This document shows positions 7,092-15,175 of a stretch of DNA of 23,351 nt, piece by piece. The notes under the pieces are model-generated. The model worked only from the letters and a program-made list of their open reading frames with translations, ran no database searches and had not been told where the DNA came from. The translations under genes and the position numbers were made by a program. The stretch comes from Desulfobacteraceae bacterium (lineage in GTDB: Bacteria; Desulfobacterota; Desulfobacteria; Desulfobacterales; SURF-15), in assembly GCA_003599475.1 (NCBI GenBank), contig QZKK01000025.1, positions 1 to 23,351 of the forward strand, written 5' to 3'. Each line of letters starts with the position of its first letter. The first letter of the stretch is position 1.

Positions 7092-7129
7092 ATGGAACAG
7101 GCGCCATTATAAAATGGAATCCATTCCAT
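7092..7129. promoter_or_regulatory. Putative upstream activator sequence for gvpA
   Basis: A 16-bp inverted repeat ATGGAAT-CC-ATTCCAT at 7114-7129 and a half-site ATGGAAC at 7092-7098. The palindrome centre is about 175 bp upstream of the predicted sigma-54 start, a typical distance for an enhancer bound by an NtrC-type activator. The same palindrome with a different 2-nt spacer and the same ATGGAAC half-site occur upstream of the activator operon at 15849-15891. A related GGAAAT-N2-ATTTCC repeat lies between enhancer and promoter at 7050-7063. Confidence 0.65.
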
Positions 7130-7146
7130 ATTTCAGAGACCGGAGT

Positions 7147-7524
7147 TTACAAAAGCAGATTTTTCACTGCATTCAGAATCTCGGTGTGCTGAAAAGGTTT
7201 GGAGATATACTCAGAGATCAATCCGCTGGAGAGTGAGTTCTGAACGATTTCGTCATCCTGGCTAAGATATCCGGATATCAGCACAATGGGAACCGTTGAA
7301 TCCATCTCCTTTATTTTTTTTGCCAGAGCCAACCCCTCAATATCAGGCAGTTTGGCGTCAAGCAAAACCAGTTCAAAATGTTTTTTTTTCATGGCCACCA
7401 GGGTTTCCTGCCCGTTCAAGGCCCTGATCAGATCGAGCCCTTCCTGCTTCAGGAGATGTTCCATAACCCAGAAGATATCCGGCTCGTCGTCTACAATGAG
7501 TAAGGTCCGCTCTTGAATTTTCAT
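7147..7524 (-). CDS. Single-domain response regulator
   Basis: A 125-aa CheY-like receiver without output domain. The acidic pair is Asp12/Asp13, the phosphoacceptor Asp56 in VLLDAKLPD, the conserved Ser84 in LISGY, and Lys109 in ISKPF, so it looks fully functional. It lies 172 bp after the histidine kinase, with AT-rich repeats between, and just upstream of the gvpA control region. The start ATG follows AAGGACACC. It may take phosphate from the neighbouring kinase and act by protein contact or as a phosphate sink for the sigma-54 activator. Position after two gvpF/L genes recalls the regulator gvrC in Serratia. A run of nine A bases in the AMKKKHF codons is a possible slippage site. Confidence 0.85.
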   Translation of the reverse strand: MKIQERTLLIVDDEPDIFWVMEHLLKQEGLDLIRALNGQETLVAMKKKHFELVLLDAKLPDIEGLALAKKIKEMDSTVPIVLISGYLSQDDEIVQNSLSSGLISEYISKPFQHTEILNAVKNLLL

Positions 7525-7544
7525 GGTGTCCTTATTCGTAATTT

Positions 7545-7692
7545 AGGATTATCGATTGTCGATTGTTGAAATCCCAAATCTCATTAAAATTCCAGGTTTG
7601 TTATTTTGAATTTTGGTCATTGTGATTTATTTGGAATTTGTGGTTTCATGTTTTCAACCCTCAATCAACAATCACAAATCGCCAACCATTAA
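7545..7692. repeat. Cluster of degenerate AT-rich dispersed repeats
   Basis: The gap between response regulator and histidine kinase is almost wholly made of units of the GATTGTCGATTG, CAATCAACAATCACAAATC and TTTTGAATTTTGG kind. The same units recur at 887-926, 9373-9400, 9541-9630, 10852-10912 and 13113-13262. I see no gene, promoter or clear terminator here. Confidence 0.6.
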
Positions 7693-7696
7693 CTCC

Positions 7697-9172
7697 TCAC
7701 TGTGTGGGCAGCTTCACGATGAAGGTGCTGCCCTTTCCTCTGGCACTCTGCACCTCAATAGTGCCGGCGTGTTGTTTCACGATGGCATAGGCGATGGAAA
7801 GCCCCAATCCGATGCCTTCTCCCATGGACGCGGTCGTAAAAAAGGGATCGAATATTTTATCGATGTTTTTTTCCGGTATGCCGTCCCCTGTATCTGTTAT
7901 CCGAAGCAAAACGTCCCCAACTCGACTTTCTGCAGAGAGCGTCAGGATACCTCCGTTCGGCATGGCCGCAATGGCGTTCAGGAAAAGGTTGAGGAACAAC
8001 TGCTGGAGAAGTCCGTAAACCCCCCGCTGGATCGTAATGGATTCCCCGGAGAGATTCGATATTATTTCGATTTTTTGAATTCTGGCCTGATTGAAGACCA
8101 GCGATACTGTTTCCTGCAGAAGAGAGATGAGCTCAACAGGCTCAACACTGTGCTTTGACGCCGGGCGGGCAAACTTTATAAGGTTATCGATGATGGCCGC
8201 AGCTCTCTTAATGCCCGAATTGACTTTAGCCGCACACTCCTTGCGAAACTCAGCGGTAATATCATCATTCATGAGAAATTGGGCAGCGGAAGAACTGATG
8301 GCCAGCGGATTTCTGATTTCGTGGGCAACCCCTCCCGCCATCACGCCCAGGGCGGCGAGTTTCTGTGACTGAAAAAGCTCCATCTCCAATTTGCGCTGCT
8401 CGGTTAAGTCTCTTCCCACCGCCACGATACCGATCGTTTTCGACATTTCATCCTTCATGGGTGAAAAGATCCAGGAGACACGAATGCTCGCTTTCTCTTT
8501 TGTAATCAGGTTCCATTCGACTGCTTTTGGTTTGTATCCGTACATCACTTCAGAAAAAGCCTTCCGCATTTCTTTTTTTTCATCTTTGAGCAAACAGTCC
8601 TGAAACAGCTGTCCATCATCATCCTCGATGGAGAACCCGAGAATTTTCTCTGCTGCCGGATTCATGGATAAGAACCGCCCCGCGGTGTCGAGGGATAGAA
8701 CAATGTCAGTGGCACTTTCAACGACACTCGCGAGGTGACGTTCAACCTGCTGGACCTTCTCGCTCAATTGCACCTGCTGGGTGATATCATCCATCAGAAA
8801 CATCACGTTTTCTACCACACCCTGCCGTATGACCGGGATCATTTTATAGTAATAAACCCTCATGGGAACCCCGGGGACTCGATAGGTCAACCGCTGGCCA
8901 TTGGTCGGTTCACTGTTTTGAAAAACACCCCGGATTTGATCCAGAACAGGCAAGTGGTGGAGGATTACGGCCGGGAACACTTTTTCCAATTTTTGCCCGA
9001 TTGTTTCAGATAATGACAGGTTGTTTTTTTGGAGGAAATTTCGATTTGCGGATACAATAGACAGCGTTTTGTCGATCAGCAGGACAGAAGAGGGAATGGC
9101 CTCTAAAAGCATTTCATAGAGATCTTCATGCCCTGTGGATTTATTGGAGGCGTTCACAGGTTCAGCATTCAT
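7697..9172 (-). CDS. PAS-domain sensor histidine kinase of the gvp cluster
   Basis: A 491-aa soluble kinase with no membrane segment. PAS domains lie at about 15-130 and 145-258, the dimerisation/phosphoacceptor motif GGVAHEIRNPL has His284, and the ATPase domain has NLFLNAIAAMPNGG (N box), DTGDGIPEKNIDKIFDPFFT and GIGLGLSIAYAIV. This is the NtrB-like architecture that pairs with sigma-54 activators. It starts 3 nt after the upstream gvpF/L stop and is followed by the single-domain regulator. The likely partners are the NtrC-type activator at 13.8-15.2 kb and the regulator at 7.1 kb. The input is probably cytosolic (redox, oxygen or a metabolite); no haem or FAD motif is evident. Confidence 0.92.
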   Translation of the reverse strand: MNAEPVNASNKSTGHEDLYEMLLEAIPSSVLLIDKTLSIVSANRNFLQKNNLSLSETIGQKLEKVFPAVILHHLPVLDQIRGVFQNSEPTNGQRLTYRVPGVPMRVYYYKMIPVIRQGVVENVMFLMDDITQQVQLSEKVQQVERHLASVVESATDIVLSLDTAGRFLSMNPAAEKILGFSIEDDDGQLFQDCLLKDEKKEMRKAFSEVMYGYKPKAVEWNLITKEKASIRVSWIFSPMKDEMSKTIGIVAVGRDLTEQRKLEMELFQSQKLAALGVMAGGVAHEIRNPLAISSSAAQFLMNDDITAEFRKECAAKVNSGIKRAAAIIDNLIKFARPASKHSVEPVELISLLQETVSLVFNQARIQKIEIISNLSGESITIQRGVYGLLQQLFLNLFLNAIAAMPNGGILTLSAESRVGDVLLRITDTGDGIPEKNIDKIFDPFFTTASMGEGIGLGLSIAYAIVKQHAGTIEVQSARGKGSTFIVKLPTQ

Positions 9173-9175
9173 CGT

Positions 9176-9958
9176 TCAGGGTTGCCTTTCTTTCGCCTCT
9201 TCGTCCTGAAGCCCAGGCCGGCGCCGTTCATTGTCAGGCAGCACAAAGTTGTAGGGAGGCCATGGCCCGCTCAAAAGAAGCTTTGTGGTTACCATCCTGC
9301 GGCGCATGTTCCGAAAAACCTGCCGGAACGGATCAATGGATTTTCCAGGCACGAGAAAATAAAGGGAAAGCATTGACGATTGGCGATTGGGCATTGGAGG
9401 AGTCTCAACTTTACATTTTACGAAGAGACCGGTCAACGCGGCACGGAATTGCTCGGCAATTTCGTTCTTCGCTTCCGTGATGCATTCTTCTTGTGCATAA
9501 TGCTCTTTTCGAGCAGCCAGATATGCTCTCCCGGAGGTCTTGAGTTTCGAGTTACGAATTTCAGCGTTGATCTCTCGGTTTTTCAATCCCTTAATCGACA
9601 ATCCACAATCATCAATCATCAATCGGATTCCCATCTCCACGCAGCCATCCAGATCTTTGAGAAGCGATTCATATCGGCGGGCGTTTCTCTTCAGAAGCTG
9701 AATAACCTGAGGCCTGTCCCTGAGCACGCAGCCGTATCGCATGGGAATGACCGTTCGATCGCTGTGAAATGACTCTATAACCTTTTTGTATGCCATGACC
9801 CGGGGAACATCCGGTGGCAGGTGCGCATCTCGGATTTCGGATACGGCAGCGCTGATGCCGTTTATCGCAACCGGAAAGACGGGTTGACCGCCCACCCCCG
9901 GAAGGGTCGCTTGCCTTTGGACTTCACTGCCGTGAAATATGCAATACAATAAATACAC
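9176..9958 (-). CDS. Gas vesicle protein GvpF/GvpL family (second copy)
   Basis: About 260 aa. GvpF/L hallmarks are VIESFHSDRTVIPMRYGCVL at 60-79, VEMGIRL at 107-113, GRAYLAARKEHY at 143-154, and the C-terminal SGPWPPYNFV at 230-239. It probably chaperones GvpA or caps growing vesicles, like its paralogues. Two stretches, about residues 115-142 and 186-196, are encoded by degenerate dispersed-repeat DNA (GGATTGTCGATT and CGATTGGCGATT types) and look like in-frame insertions into loops. The start is GTG at 9958, only 3 nt after the previous gvpF/L stop; the ribosome-binding site is weak, which fits coupled translation. The last 20 residues beyond the motif are polar and unusual. Confidence 0.88.
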   Translation of the reverse strand: MYLLYCIFHGSEVQRQATLPGVGGQPVFPVAINGISAAVSEIRDAHLPPDVPRVMAYKKVIESFHSDRTVIPMRYGCVLRDRPQVIQLLKRNARRYESLLKDLDGCVEMGIRLMIDDCGLSIKGLKNREINAEIRNSKLKTSGRAYLAARKEHYAQEECITEAKNEIAEQFRAALTGLFVKCKVETPPMPNRQSSMLSLYFLVPGKSIDPFRQVFRNMRRRMVTTKLLLSGPWPPYNFVLPDNERRRPGLQDEEAKERQP

Positions 9959-9961
9959 GTC

Positions 9962-10798
9962 TCACCGATCGTCCATGTCAAGGAAGGGGAGAAAGCTGTA
10001 AGGGGGCCAGGGTCCCGATAGTTGTAACAGCAGTCCCTGCCGGTCGTTTTGTTCATTTGCCCTGTCGACCGCGGCCCGAAAATCATCCGCTTCTTCCCTC
10101 GCTACCCAAAATGCCCAGTTCAGGACCATATCCATTGCTTCGCTGTCAAGGGAAAGCACCTTGCGTTCACAAAATTCAAAGGAATGCCGACACAAGACGA
10201 CCCCGATACCCTTAATGACCCCTTCCAACCAACTGTTCATTTCCCTGTCCGCACTGCTCCTGATTCGCTGCTCGCTGAGATAACGCTTTCCCGGCGGTAG
10301 TGAGGCCAGCCGCCCTTTTTCCCTTGAAAGCATAAGGGTCGAAAAACTTCTCCGGGCCTGCGACCTGTTCAGCAGCCCCTTTATGGCCCATTCTTCCTTT
10401 CCGGCCGCCTTATCCAGAAACCGGGATATTTCGTCGTAGTGAACTTCAAGGAGTTTTTCAAGGGCGTCAAACGAGGAAAAAATGGTTCCGAACCGGGTTG
10501 GAAATGTCGGAGAACGGCGCATGACTTCCTCCACGACCTCCGCGTGCCGGCAGGCACGAGGCCCGATCCATGCCAAATCCTTCATCCTGTTTTCAGCTTC
10601 CGGGCCGCAAAAATCCTCGATGGATGACATGCCCAGCACCGCAACGATATCTTTGAATGCCCATTGTGATACCGGCTGTCGGTCATCTACGCCGGCAATG
10701 CACGGATCCGGCAGGCAGTTGGGACGCGCAAAGCAGAAAAGGTAAATTCCTCCCGATTTACCGCCCGGCGCCCCTATAACATTACGATCAGTGGACAT
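9962..10798 (-). CDS. Gas vesicle protein GvpF/GvpL family (third copy)
   Basis: A 278-aa protein with GIYLFCFA near the N-terminus, EVVEEVMRRSPTFPTRFGTI at about 88-107 (the conserved GvpF/L motif), a central helical region, and LSGPWPPYSFLPF at the C-terminus. It is diverged from both other GvpF/L proteins, so the three are probably not interchangeable. It lies 169 bp after the CDC48-like ATPase gene, with repeats in the gap, and 3 nt before the next gvpF/L. The ribosome-binding site is poor. Tandem gvpF2-gvpF3 after an AAA ATPase gene is also the order I recall from the Serratia gas vesicle cluster. Confidence 0.88.
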   Translation of the reverse strand: MSTDRNVIGAPGGKSGGIYLFCFARPNCLPDPCIAGVDDRQPVSQWAFKDIVAVLGMSSIEDFCGPEAENRMKDLAWIGPRACRHAEVVEEVMRRSPTFPTRFGTIFSSFDALEKLLEVHYDEISRFLDKAAGKEEWAIKGLLNRSQARRSFSTLMLSREKGRLASLPPGKRYLSEQRIRSSADREMNSWLEGVIKGIGVVLCRHSFEFCERKVLSLDSEAMDMVLNWAFWVAREEADDFRAAVDRANEQNDRQGLLLQLSGPWPPYSFLPFLDMDDR

Positions 10799-10851
10799 GA
10801 TATTTCTCGTTGTCGAGGGTTTGGTTCCGTGAGAAATCGCTTCGCCTTTAT

Positions 10852-10912
10852 TATTGAATTCTGAATTGACTGTTTGGATTGATGATTTGCGATTGTCGAT
10901 TGAAGGAATGCT
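10852..10912. repeat. AT-rich dispersed repeats between gvpF/L and the CDC48-like gene
   Basis: Units such as GAATTCTGAATTGACTG and GATTTGCGATTGTCGATTG fill the 169-bp gap. They belong to the same family as those at 7545-7692. No promoter, terminator or gene was recognised in the gap. Confidence 0.5.
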
Positions 10913-10967
10913 ATCAATTTTATTAAAAAAAGAGCGAAGGGATTCCGCAAATCAACAATATTCAATT

Positions 10968-13091
10968 TCATGGCCCCGCTTCCAGGTTATCAATCAAATC
11001 CGCCATAGTGATTTGAAGCGCAACCGTTTTGCCTCTCTTTTCGGCGCCTTCTGCCTGCACCACCCGGCGAAGGGCCGTCATCGCGGCTTTGTGACAGACC
11101 CCGGCGATATCGGCTCCGCTGTAACCATCCGTTTTTGAAACCAAATCAGCAATGCGGATTCCTTTGACAAGGGGTTTGTTTCGAAGATGGACGGCGAAAA
11201 TCTCCTTGCGATCGTTTTCATCCGGCGGTAAAATTTCAACCATCTCATCAAACCGTCCGGGTCTGAGGGCCGCGTTGTCGAGCATATCGATCCGGTTGGT
11301 AGCGCCGAGGACCAGGACATCCTTTAATTCTTCGATGCCGTCCATTTCTGCCAGAAACTGGCTGAGAACCCGCTCCGCCACATGGGAATCGGAACTGCCT
11401 GCGCTCCGTACGGGAATCAGGGCATCGATTTCGTCAAAAAACACGATGCACGGCGCCGCCTGCCTTGCCTTGCGAAACACCTCCCGCACAGCCCCTTCGG
11501 ATTCTCCAACATATTGCGACAACAGGGCCGGTCCTTTCACGGAAATGAAGTTGATCCGGCCTTCGGTGGCAATCGCCTTGGCCAGCAGCGTTTTGCCGCA
11601 CCCGGGCGGGCCGGACAGGAGAATGCCCTTAGTCGGCCTGACCCCCGCCTCTTCAAAGAGATGGGGAAATTTCAGAGGCCACTCCACTGCTTCCACCAGC
11701 CGTTCTTTTATCGTTCCGAGGCCGCCCACATCCTCCCAGCGTACATCCGGGACCTCTGCAAACACCTCCCGGATGGCGGAGGGCTCGACGTCCCGCATGG
11801 CAGCGAGAAAATCGTCCATGTGCACTTCGAGCTTTACGAGCTGCTCGTAAGGGATGCTGGTCGAGGCGAAATCAATGTCGGGCATGATGCGCCGCAAACA
11901 GATCATGGCCGCCTCCCGACAAAGAGCCTCGAGATCGGCCCCCACAAACCCATGGGTAATCTCCGACAAATGAACCATATCCACATCCTGGGCCAGGGGC
12001 ATCCCGCGGCTGTGAATTTCCAGGATTTCCAGCCTGCCGTTTCGATCCGGGATAGGGATGACAATCTCCCTGTCGAAGCGCCCCGGCCGGCGCAGCGCCG
12101 GATCCAGGGCATTCGGAAGATTGGTGGCGGCAATAACGATAACATTCTGGCGTCGGGTGAGTCCATCCATCAGAGCCAGAAGTTGCGCAACCACCCGTTT
12201 TTCTACATCACCGACGACCTTTTCGCGTTTGGGTGCAATGGCATCGATCTCATCTAGGAAAACGATGCTCGGACCCTTTTGGGATGCTTCATCAAAGATC
12301 TTGCGCAGGTGGGCTTCGCTTTCTCCGTAAAACTTATGGATAATTTCAGGGCCGCTTACGGAGAAAAAATTGGCATCCGTCTCGTGGGCAATGGATCGGG
12401 CGATTAGCGTCTTTCCGCAACCCGGTGGGCCATGCAGCAGGACACCTTTGGGCGCATCGATTCCCAATCGCTTAAAAACCTCCGGATAGCGCAGGGGGAG
12501 TTCAATCATTTCCCGGATACGCTGGAGCTGCCGCTTGAGACCCCCGATGTCTTCATAGGATATCGCACGGCTGAGCTCCTCTTCCCCGCCTTTTGCGATC
12601 AAGAGCTGCGTCGTAGGATTGATGAGCACGGGCCCTTTGGGGGTGGTAATTCCCACTTTGAAATCGGCCGAACGGCTTCCGAACAAAGTGGCTCGTATGC
12701 GATCGCCTTCCAGCACGGGCAGACCGTCTAAAAGGCTGCCGATGTACTTCAGATCGCGGCCGGAAGGGGTGATGGTTGTCGGGGTGAGCACGATCCGGCT
12801 GGCCGGATGACAGGAAATCTTTTGGACCCCCACGAATTCATCGATTCCGGCCCCCGCGTTTTCCCGGACGAGTCCGTCAAGTTGAATGCGGGACTGGCCG
12901 CGAAGATCCTTGTAGGCCGGCATTGCCTTGCATACGGTCTTCCGTTTTCCCTCAACCTCAACGATATCGCCAATGGCGACATTCAGCTTTTCAAGGTCTT
13001 CAGGGCCCATACGGGCGAATGCCCGCCCCATGTCTTTGCTGAGCGCCTCGGTAACCTTAAGCTTAATAGTTTTGGTTTCACGATTGGACAT
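10968..13091 (-). CDS. CDC48/VCP-like double AAA+ ATPase
   Basis: About 707 aa with the full archaeal/eukaryal CDC48 plan. An N-domain covers about 8-100 (KLKVTEALSKDMGRAFARMG, GDIVEVEGKR). D1 has Walker A GPPGCGKT at about 222-229, Walker B IVFLDEIDA near 277-285 and an arginine-finger region LRRPGRFDREI. D2 has Walker A near 494-501, Walker B IVFFDEIDA near 549-557 and LRPGRFDEMVEI. Such hexameric unfoldases remodel protein complexes; within a gvp cluster it may disassemble or quality-control Gvp assemblies. The ATG at 13091 is preferred to the TTG just before it because AGAGG lies 8 nt upstream. From memory, an AAA ATPase (gvpZ) sits at this place in Serratia; I am not certain of the homology. 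Confidence 0.93.
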   Translation of the reverse strand: MSNRETKTIKLKVTEALSKDMGRAFARMGPEDLEKLNVAIGDIVEVEGKRKTVCKAMPAYKDLRGQSRIQLDGLVRENAGAGIDEFVGVQKISCHPASRIVLTPTTITPSGRDLKYIGSLLDGLPVLEGDRIRATLFGSRSADFKVGITTPKGPVLINPTTQLLIAKGGEEELSRAISYEDIGGLKRQLQRIREMIELPLRYPEVFKRLGIDAPKGVLLHGPPGCGKTLIARSIAHETDANFFSVSGPEIIHKFYGESEAHLRKIFDEASQKGPSIVFLDEIDAIAPKREKVVGDVEKRVVAQLLALMDGLTRRQNVIVIAATNLPNALDPALRRPGRFDREIVIPIPDRNGRLEILEIHSRGMPLAQDVDMVHLSEITHGFVGADLEALCREAAMICLRRIMPDIDFASTSIPYEQLVKLEVHMDDFLAAMRDVEPSAIREVFAEVPDVRWEDVGGLGTIKERLVEAVEWPLKFPHLFEEAGVRPTKGILLSGPPGCGKTLLAKAIATEGRINFISVKGPALLSQYVGESEGAVREVFRKARQAAPCIVFFDEIDALIPVRSAGSSDSHVAERVLSQFLAEMDGIEELKDVLVLGATNRIDMLDNAALRPGRFDEMVEILPPDENDRKEIFAVHLRNKPLVKGIRIADLVSKTDGYSGADIAGVCHKAAMTALRRVVQAEGAEKRGKTVALQITMADLIDNLEAGP

Positions 13092-13112
13092 CAATAATAC
13101 CTCTCACCCTTT

Positions 13113-13262
13113 GGATTGTTGATTGAGGATTTCTTTTGGGCCGTCCGTCTCGACACAATGAAAATGGATGTCAACTCCAGAATTCAGATTCATCTGCCTC
13201 TTCAATAACGATGCTTATTTTGGATATAAAAGCTGCTTTCAATCAACAATCAACAATTGCCA
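13113..13262. repeat. AT-rich dispersed repeats between Hsp20 and CDC48-like genes
   Basis: The 172-bp gap holds GGATTGTTGATTGAGGATTT, CCAGAATTCAGATTCATC and CAATCAACAATCAACAATTG units of the window-wide repeat family. A minus-strand TTGACA occurs at about 13170 but has no convincing -10 partner, so I do not call a promoter. Confidence 0.5.
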
Positions 13263-13263
13263 G

Positions 13264-13770
13264 TCATCGATCCATGCACTTTATCTCCAAAATACCGTTA
13301 TTGCATGAAATCAGCATTTTCTCTTTGGGATAGTTCCTGGGCAGGAGGACTTCCTTGCTGTATTTTTTCCCCCTTTTTTCAGCATAAATACTGAGCAGGT
13401 CATCTTTGACCTCGATACGAACATCCTCGGCGCTTATTCCCGGCATTTCAGCTAGTACAAGGGTGTGGTCTTCCTCTTCAAAGATATCCACCACCGGTTC
13501 GCGGATTTCCTGGATCACCGGCTCTCCGGTTTGCTCATCCTTTCGTATGTTGCCGAAAGGCTCCACCTTCACCCCTTCACCGCCCAGGCCCATCTTGACG
13601 GAGAACCCCATGACCCCCTTGAGGTCCTCTCCCTTGCCCTTCCACTTGATTTCGCCGCTTTTCGAGAGCTGCTCCCCCTTTTCCGCCAGCTCACCTAATT
13701 TTTCAACAAGATCGGTAAAACCTTCGAGTATCCCTCCAAACCCCGTCTTTTTCCTGTTTTTTTCACTCAT
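13264..13770 (-). CDS. gvpH: Hsp20/alpha-crystallin family gas vesicle protein, GvpH-like
   Basis: A 168-aa protein. The N-terminal 35 residues (GFGGILEGFTDLVEKLGELA) are the start typical of GvpH proteins. Residues about 85-168 are an Hsp20 domain: VVDIFEEEDHTLVLAEMPG, then AEDVRIEVKDDLLSIYAE, KEVLLPRNY and the closing NNGILEIKC. GvpH in haloarchaea is a small-heat-shock-like protein that stabilises or regulates vesicle formation. The start codon overlaps the end of the sigma-54 activator gene by 8 bp, so the two are translated from one message, as with gvrA-gvpH in Serratia. The C-terminal I-x-I anchor is not obvious. Confidence 0.85.
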   Translation of the reverse strand: MSEKNRKKTGFGGILEGFTDLVEKLGELAEKGEQLSKSGEIKWKGKGEDLKGVMGFSVKMGLGGEGVKVEPFGNIRKDEQTGEPVIQEIREPVVDIFEEEDHTLVLAEMPGISAEDVRIEVKDDLLSIYAEKRGKKYSKEVLLPRNYPKEKMLISCNNGILEIKCMDR

Positions 13771-15175
13771 GGCCTTTTCCCTTCATCGGAATTCCCAGAT
13801 TTTTGACTTTGGTATGAATCGTTTTATAATCAATGCGCAACAAGCGTGCCGCTTTTGCCTTGTTTCCTCCGGTATGCTCAATCGCCCAAGATATCATTTC
13901 CCGCTCCAAGGCAACGGTTTGTTGGTGCAGAACATCTTTGTATGAAAAGTCTCCCTGTAAAATTTTTGTCATTTTAGGGGACGCATTCCGTTCGAAAACG
14001 GGCGCCTTGTCTATATCCAGGTGTCTATCGGTGATGATATTATCCGCCAAGAGCACGGCCCGTCTAACGGTGGATCGAAGCTGCCTGACATTGCCGGGCC
14101 AGTTGCAGGCGAGCAAAATATCGATGGCGGATTCGGAAAACCCTTTTACATTTTTCTCCAACTCGGAGTTGGCAGTCGTTAAAAAACGATTGGCCAGATA
14201 AGGTATGTCGTCCGGGCGCTCCCGAAGCGGTGGAATCCGGATGCTGAATTCATTCAGCCGGTAAAAAAGATCCTTGCGGAACGCGCCGGATTCAACAGCG
14301 GTTTTAAGGGGTTGATTACTGGCAACCAAAAGCCGTATGTCCAGATTAAAAGGCTTGGTTCCGCCCACCCGAAAGGCTTTCTTCTCTTGCAGCACCCGCA
14401 GGAGGGCGGCCTGAGAATTCAGGGGCAGGTTTAATATTTCGTCCAACAGCAAGGTGCCCCCTTTGGCCATTTCGAATTTCCCGGGCTTTTGAAATAGAGC
14501 CCCTGTGAAAGCGCCCTTTTCGTGGCCGAACAATTCACTTTCCAAAAGCGTCTCCGGAATGGCCCCGCAATCGATGGCTACAAATGCGCTGCCGGACCGG
14601 CAACTGGCGTTATGGATTGCCCGGGAAACAAGCTCCTTTCCGGACCCGGTCTCCCCCTGAATGACCACTGTGAGATCCGATTCCGCGACCTGCTCTACAT
14701 CGGATATTATACGGTCGATAGCCTCACTTGGCCCCATGCTCTGCCGCAGGGAGAGTTTTTCCTGCAATTGGCCTGAAAGGCGCTTGACTTGTCGTTTGAG
14801 TTTCCGCTCAGCTAATGCCCGGTACAGGACCCTGGTAATTTCAAGGTGATCAAAAGGTTTGGGCAGGTAATCGTGGGCACCCTTTTTGATTGCGTTGACA
14901 GCACCGGGAACATCCGCATAGGCGGTAATGAGAATGACCGCAAGGTCCGGGTCCAATTCTTTTGCTTTCGTCATCAATTCGATCCCATCCATGCCCGGCA
15001 TCTTGAAATCTGTAAACAGGATTTCCGGCAGTTCGGATTCGATCAATTTCAGCGCATCAAACCCATTGTTGGCCGCCCGGACCTTGCAGCCTTCTCGTTC
15101 CAGAAGACGGGATAGAAGCTTGCAGATCTCTTTCTCGTCATCAACAACCAGGGTATTGATATCGTTTTCTTTCAT
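13763..15175 (-). CDS. NtrC-family sigma-54 activator of the gvp cluster
   Basis: A 470-aa three-domain activator. The receiver at 1-125 has Asp12/Asp13, phosphoacceptor Asp56 (FTDFKMPGMDG) and Lys106 (PKPF). The sigma-54 AAA+ domain has Walker A GETGSGKE at 174-181, the sigma-54 contact loop GAFTGA at 221-226 and Walker B GTLLLDEI at 240-247. A Fis-type helix-turn-helix is at about 428-463 (GGNKAKAARLLRIDYKTIH). It contacts sigma-54 RNA polymerase from enhancers. It overlaps the previous gene by four bases (ATGA) and gvpH by eight. The promoter of gvpA is a good sigma-54 site and a shared palindrome lies upstream of both operons, so it is very probably the direct activator of gvpA. Confidence 0.94.
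   Translation of the reverse strand: MKENDINTLVVDDEKEICKLLSRLLEREGCKVRAANNGFDALKLIESELPEILFTDFKMPGMDGIELMTKAKELDPDLAVILITAYADVPGAVNAIKKGAHDYLPKPFDHLEITRVLYRALAERKLKRQVKRLSGQLQEKLSLRQSMGPSEAIDRIISDVEQVAESDLTVVIQGETGSGKELVSRAIHNASCRSGSAFVAIDCGAIPETLLESELFGHEKGAFTGALFQKPGKFEMAKGGTLLLDEILNLPLNSQAALLRVLQEKKAFRVGGTKPFNLDIRLLVASNQPLKTAVESGAFRKDLFYRLNEFSIRIPPLRERPDDIPYLANRFLTTANSELEKNVKGFSESAIDILLACNWPGNVRQLRSTVRRAVLLADNIITDRHLDIDKAPVFERNASPKMTKILQGDFSYKDVLHQQTVALEREMISWAIEHTGGNKAKAARLLRIDYKTIHTKVKNLGIPMKGKGHE

Noticed and set aside
7545..7692. CRISPR-like array of AT-rich units
   Set aside because: The units are degenerate, of uneven spacing, without unique spacers, and no cas gene is present.
13160..13200. 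Sigma-70 promoter before the CDC48-like gene (TTGACA)
   Set aside because: No acceptable -10 box at 16-18 bp; the stretch is repeat-derived.
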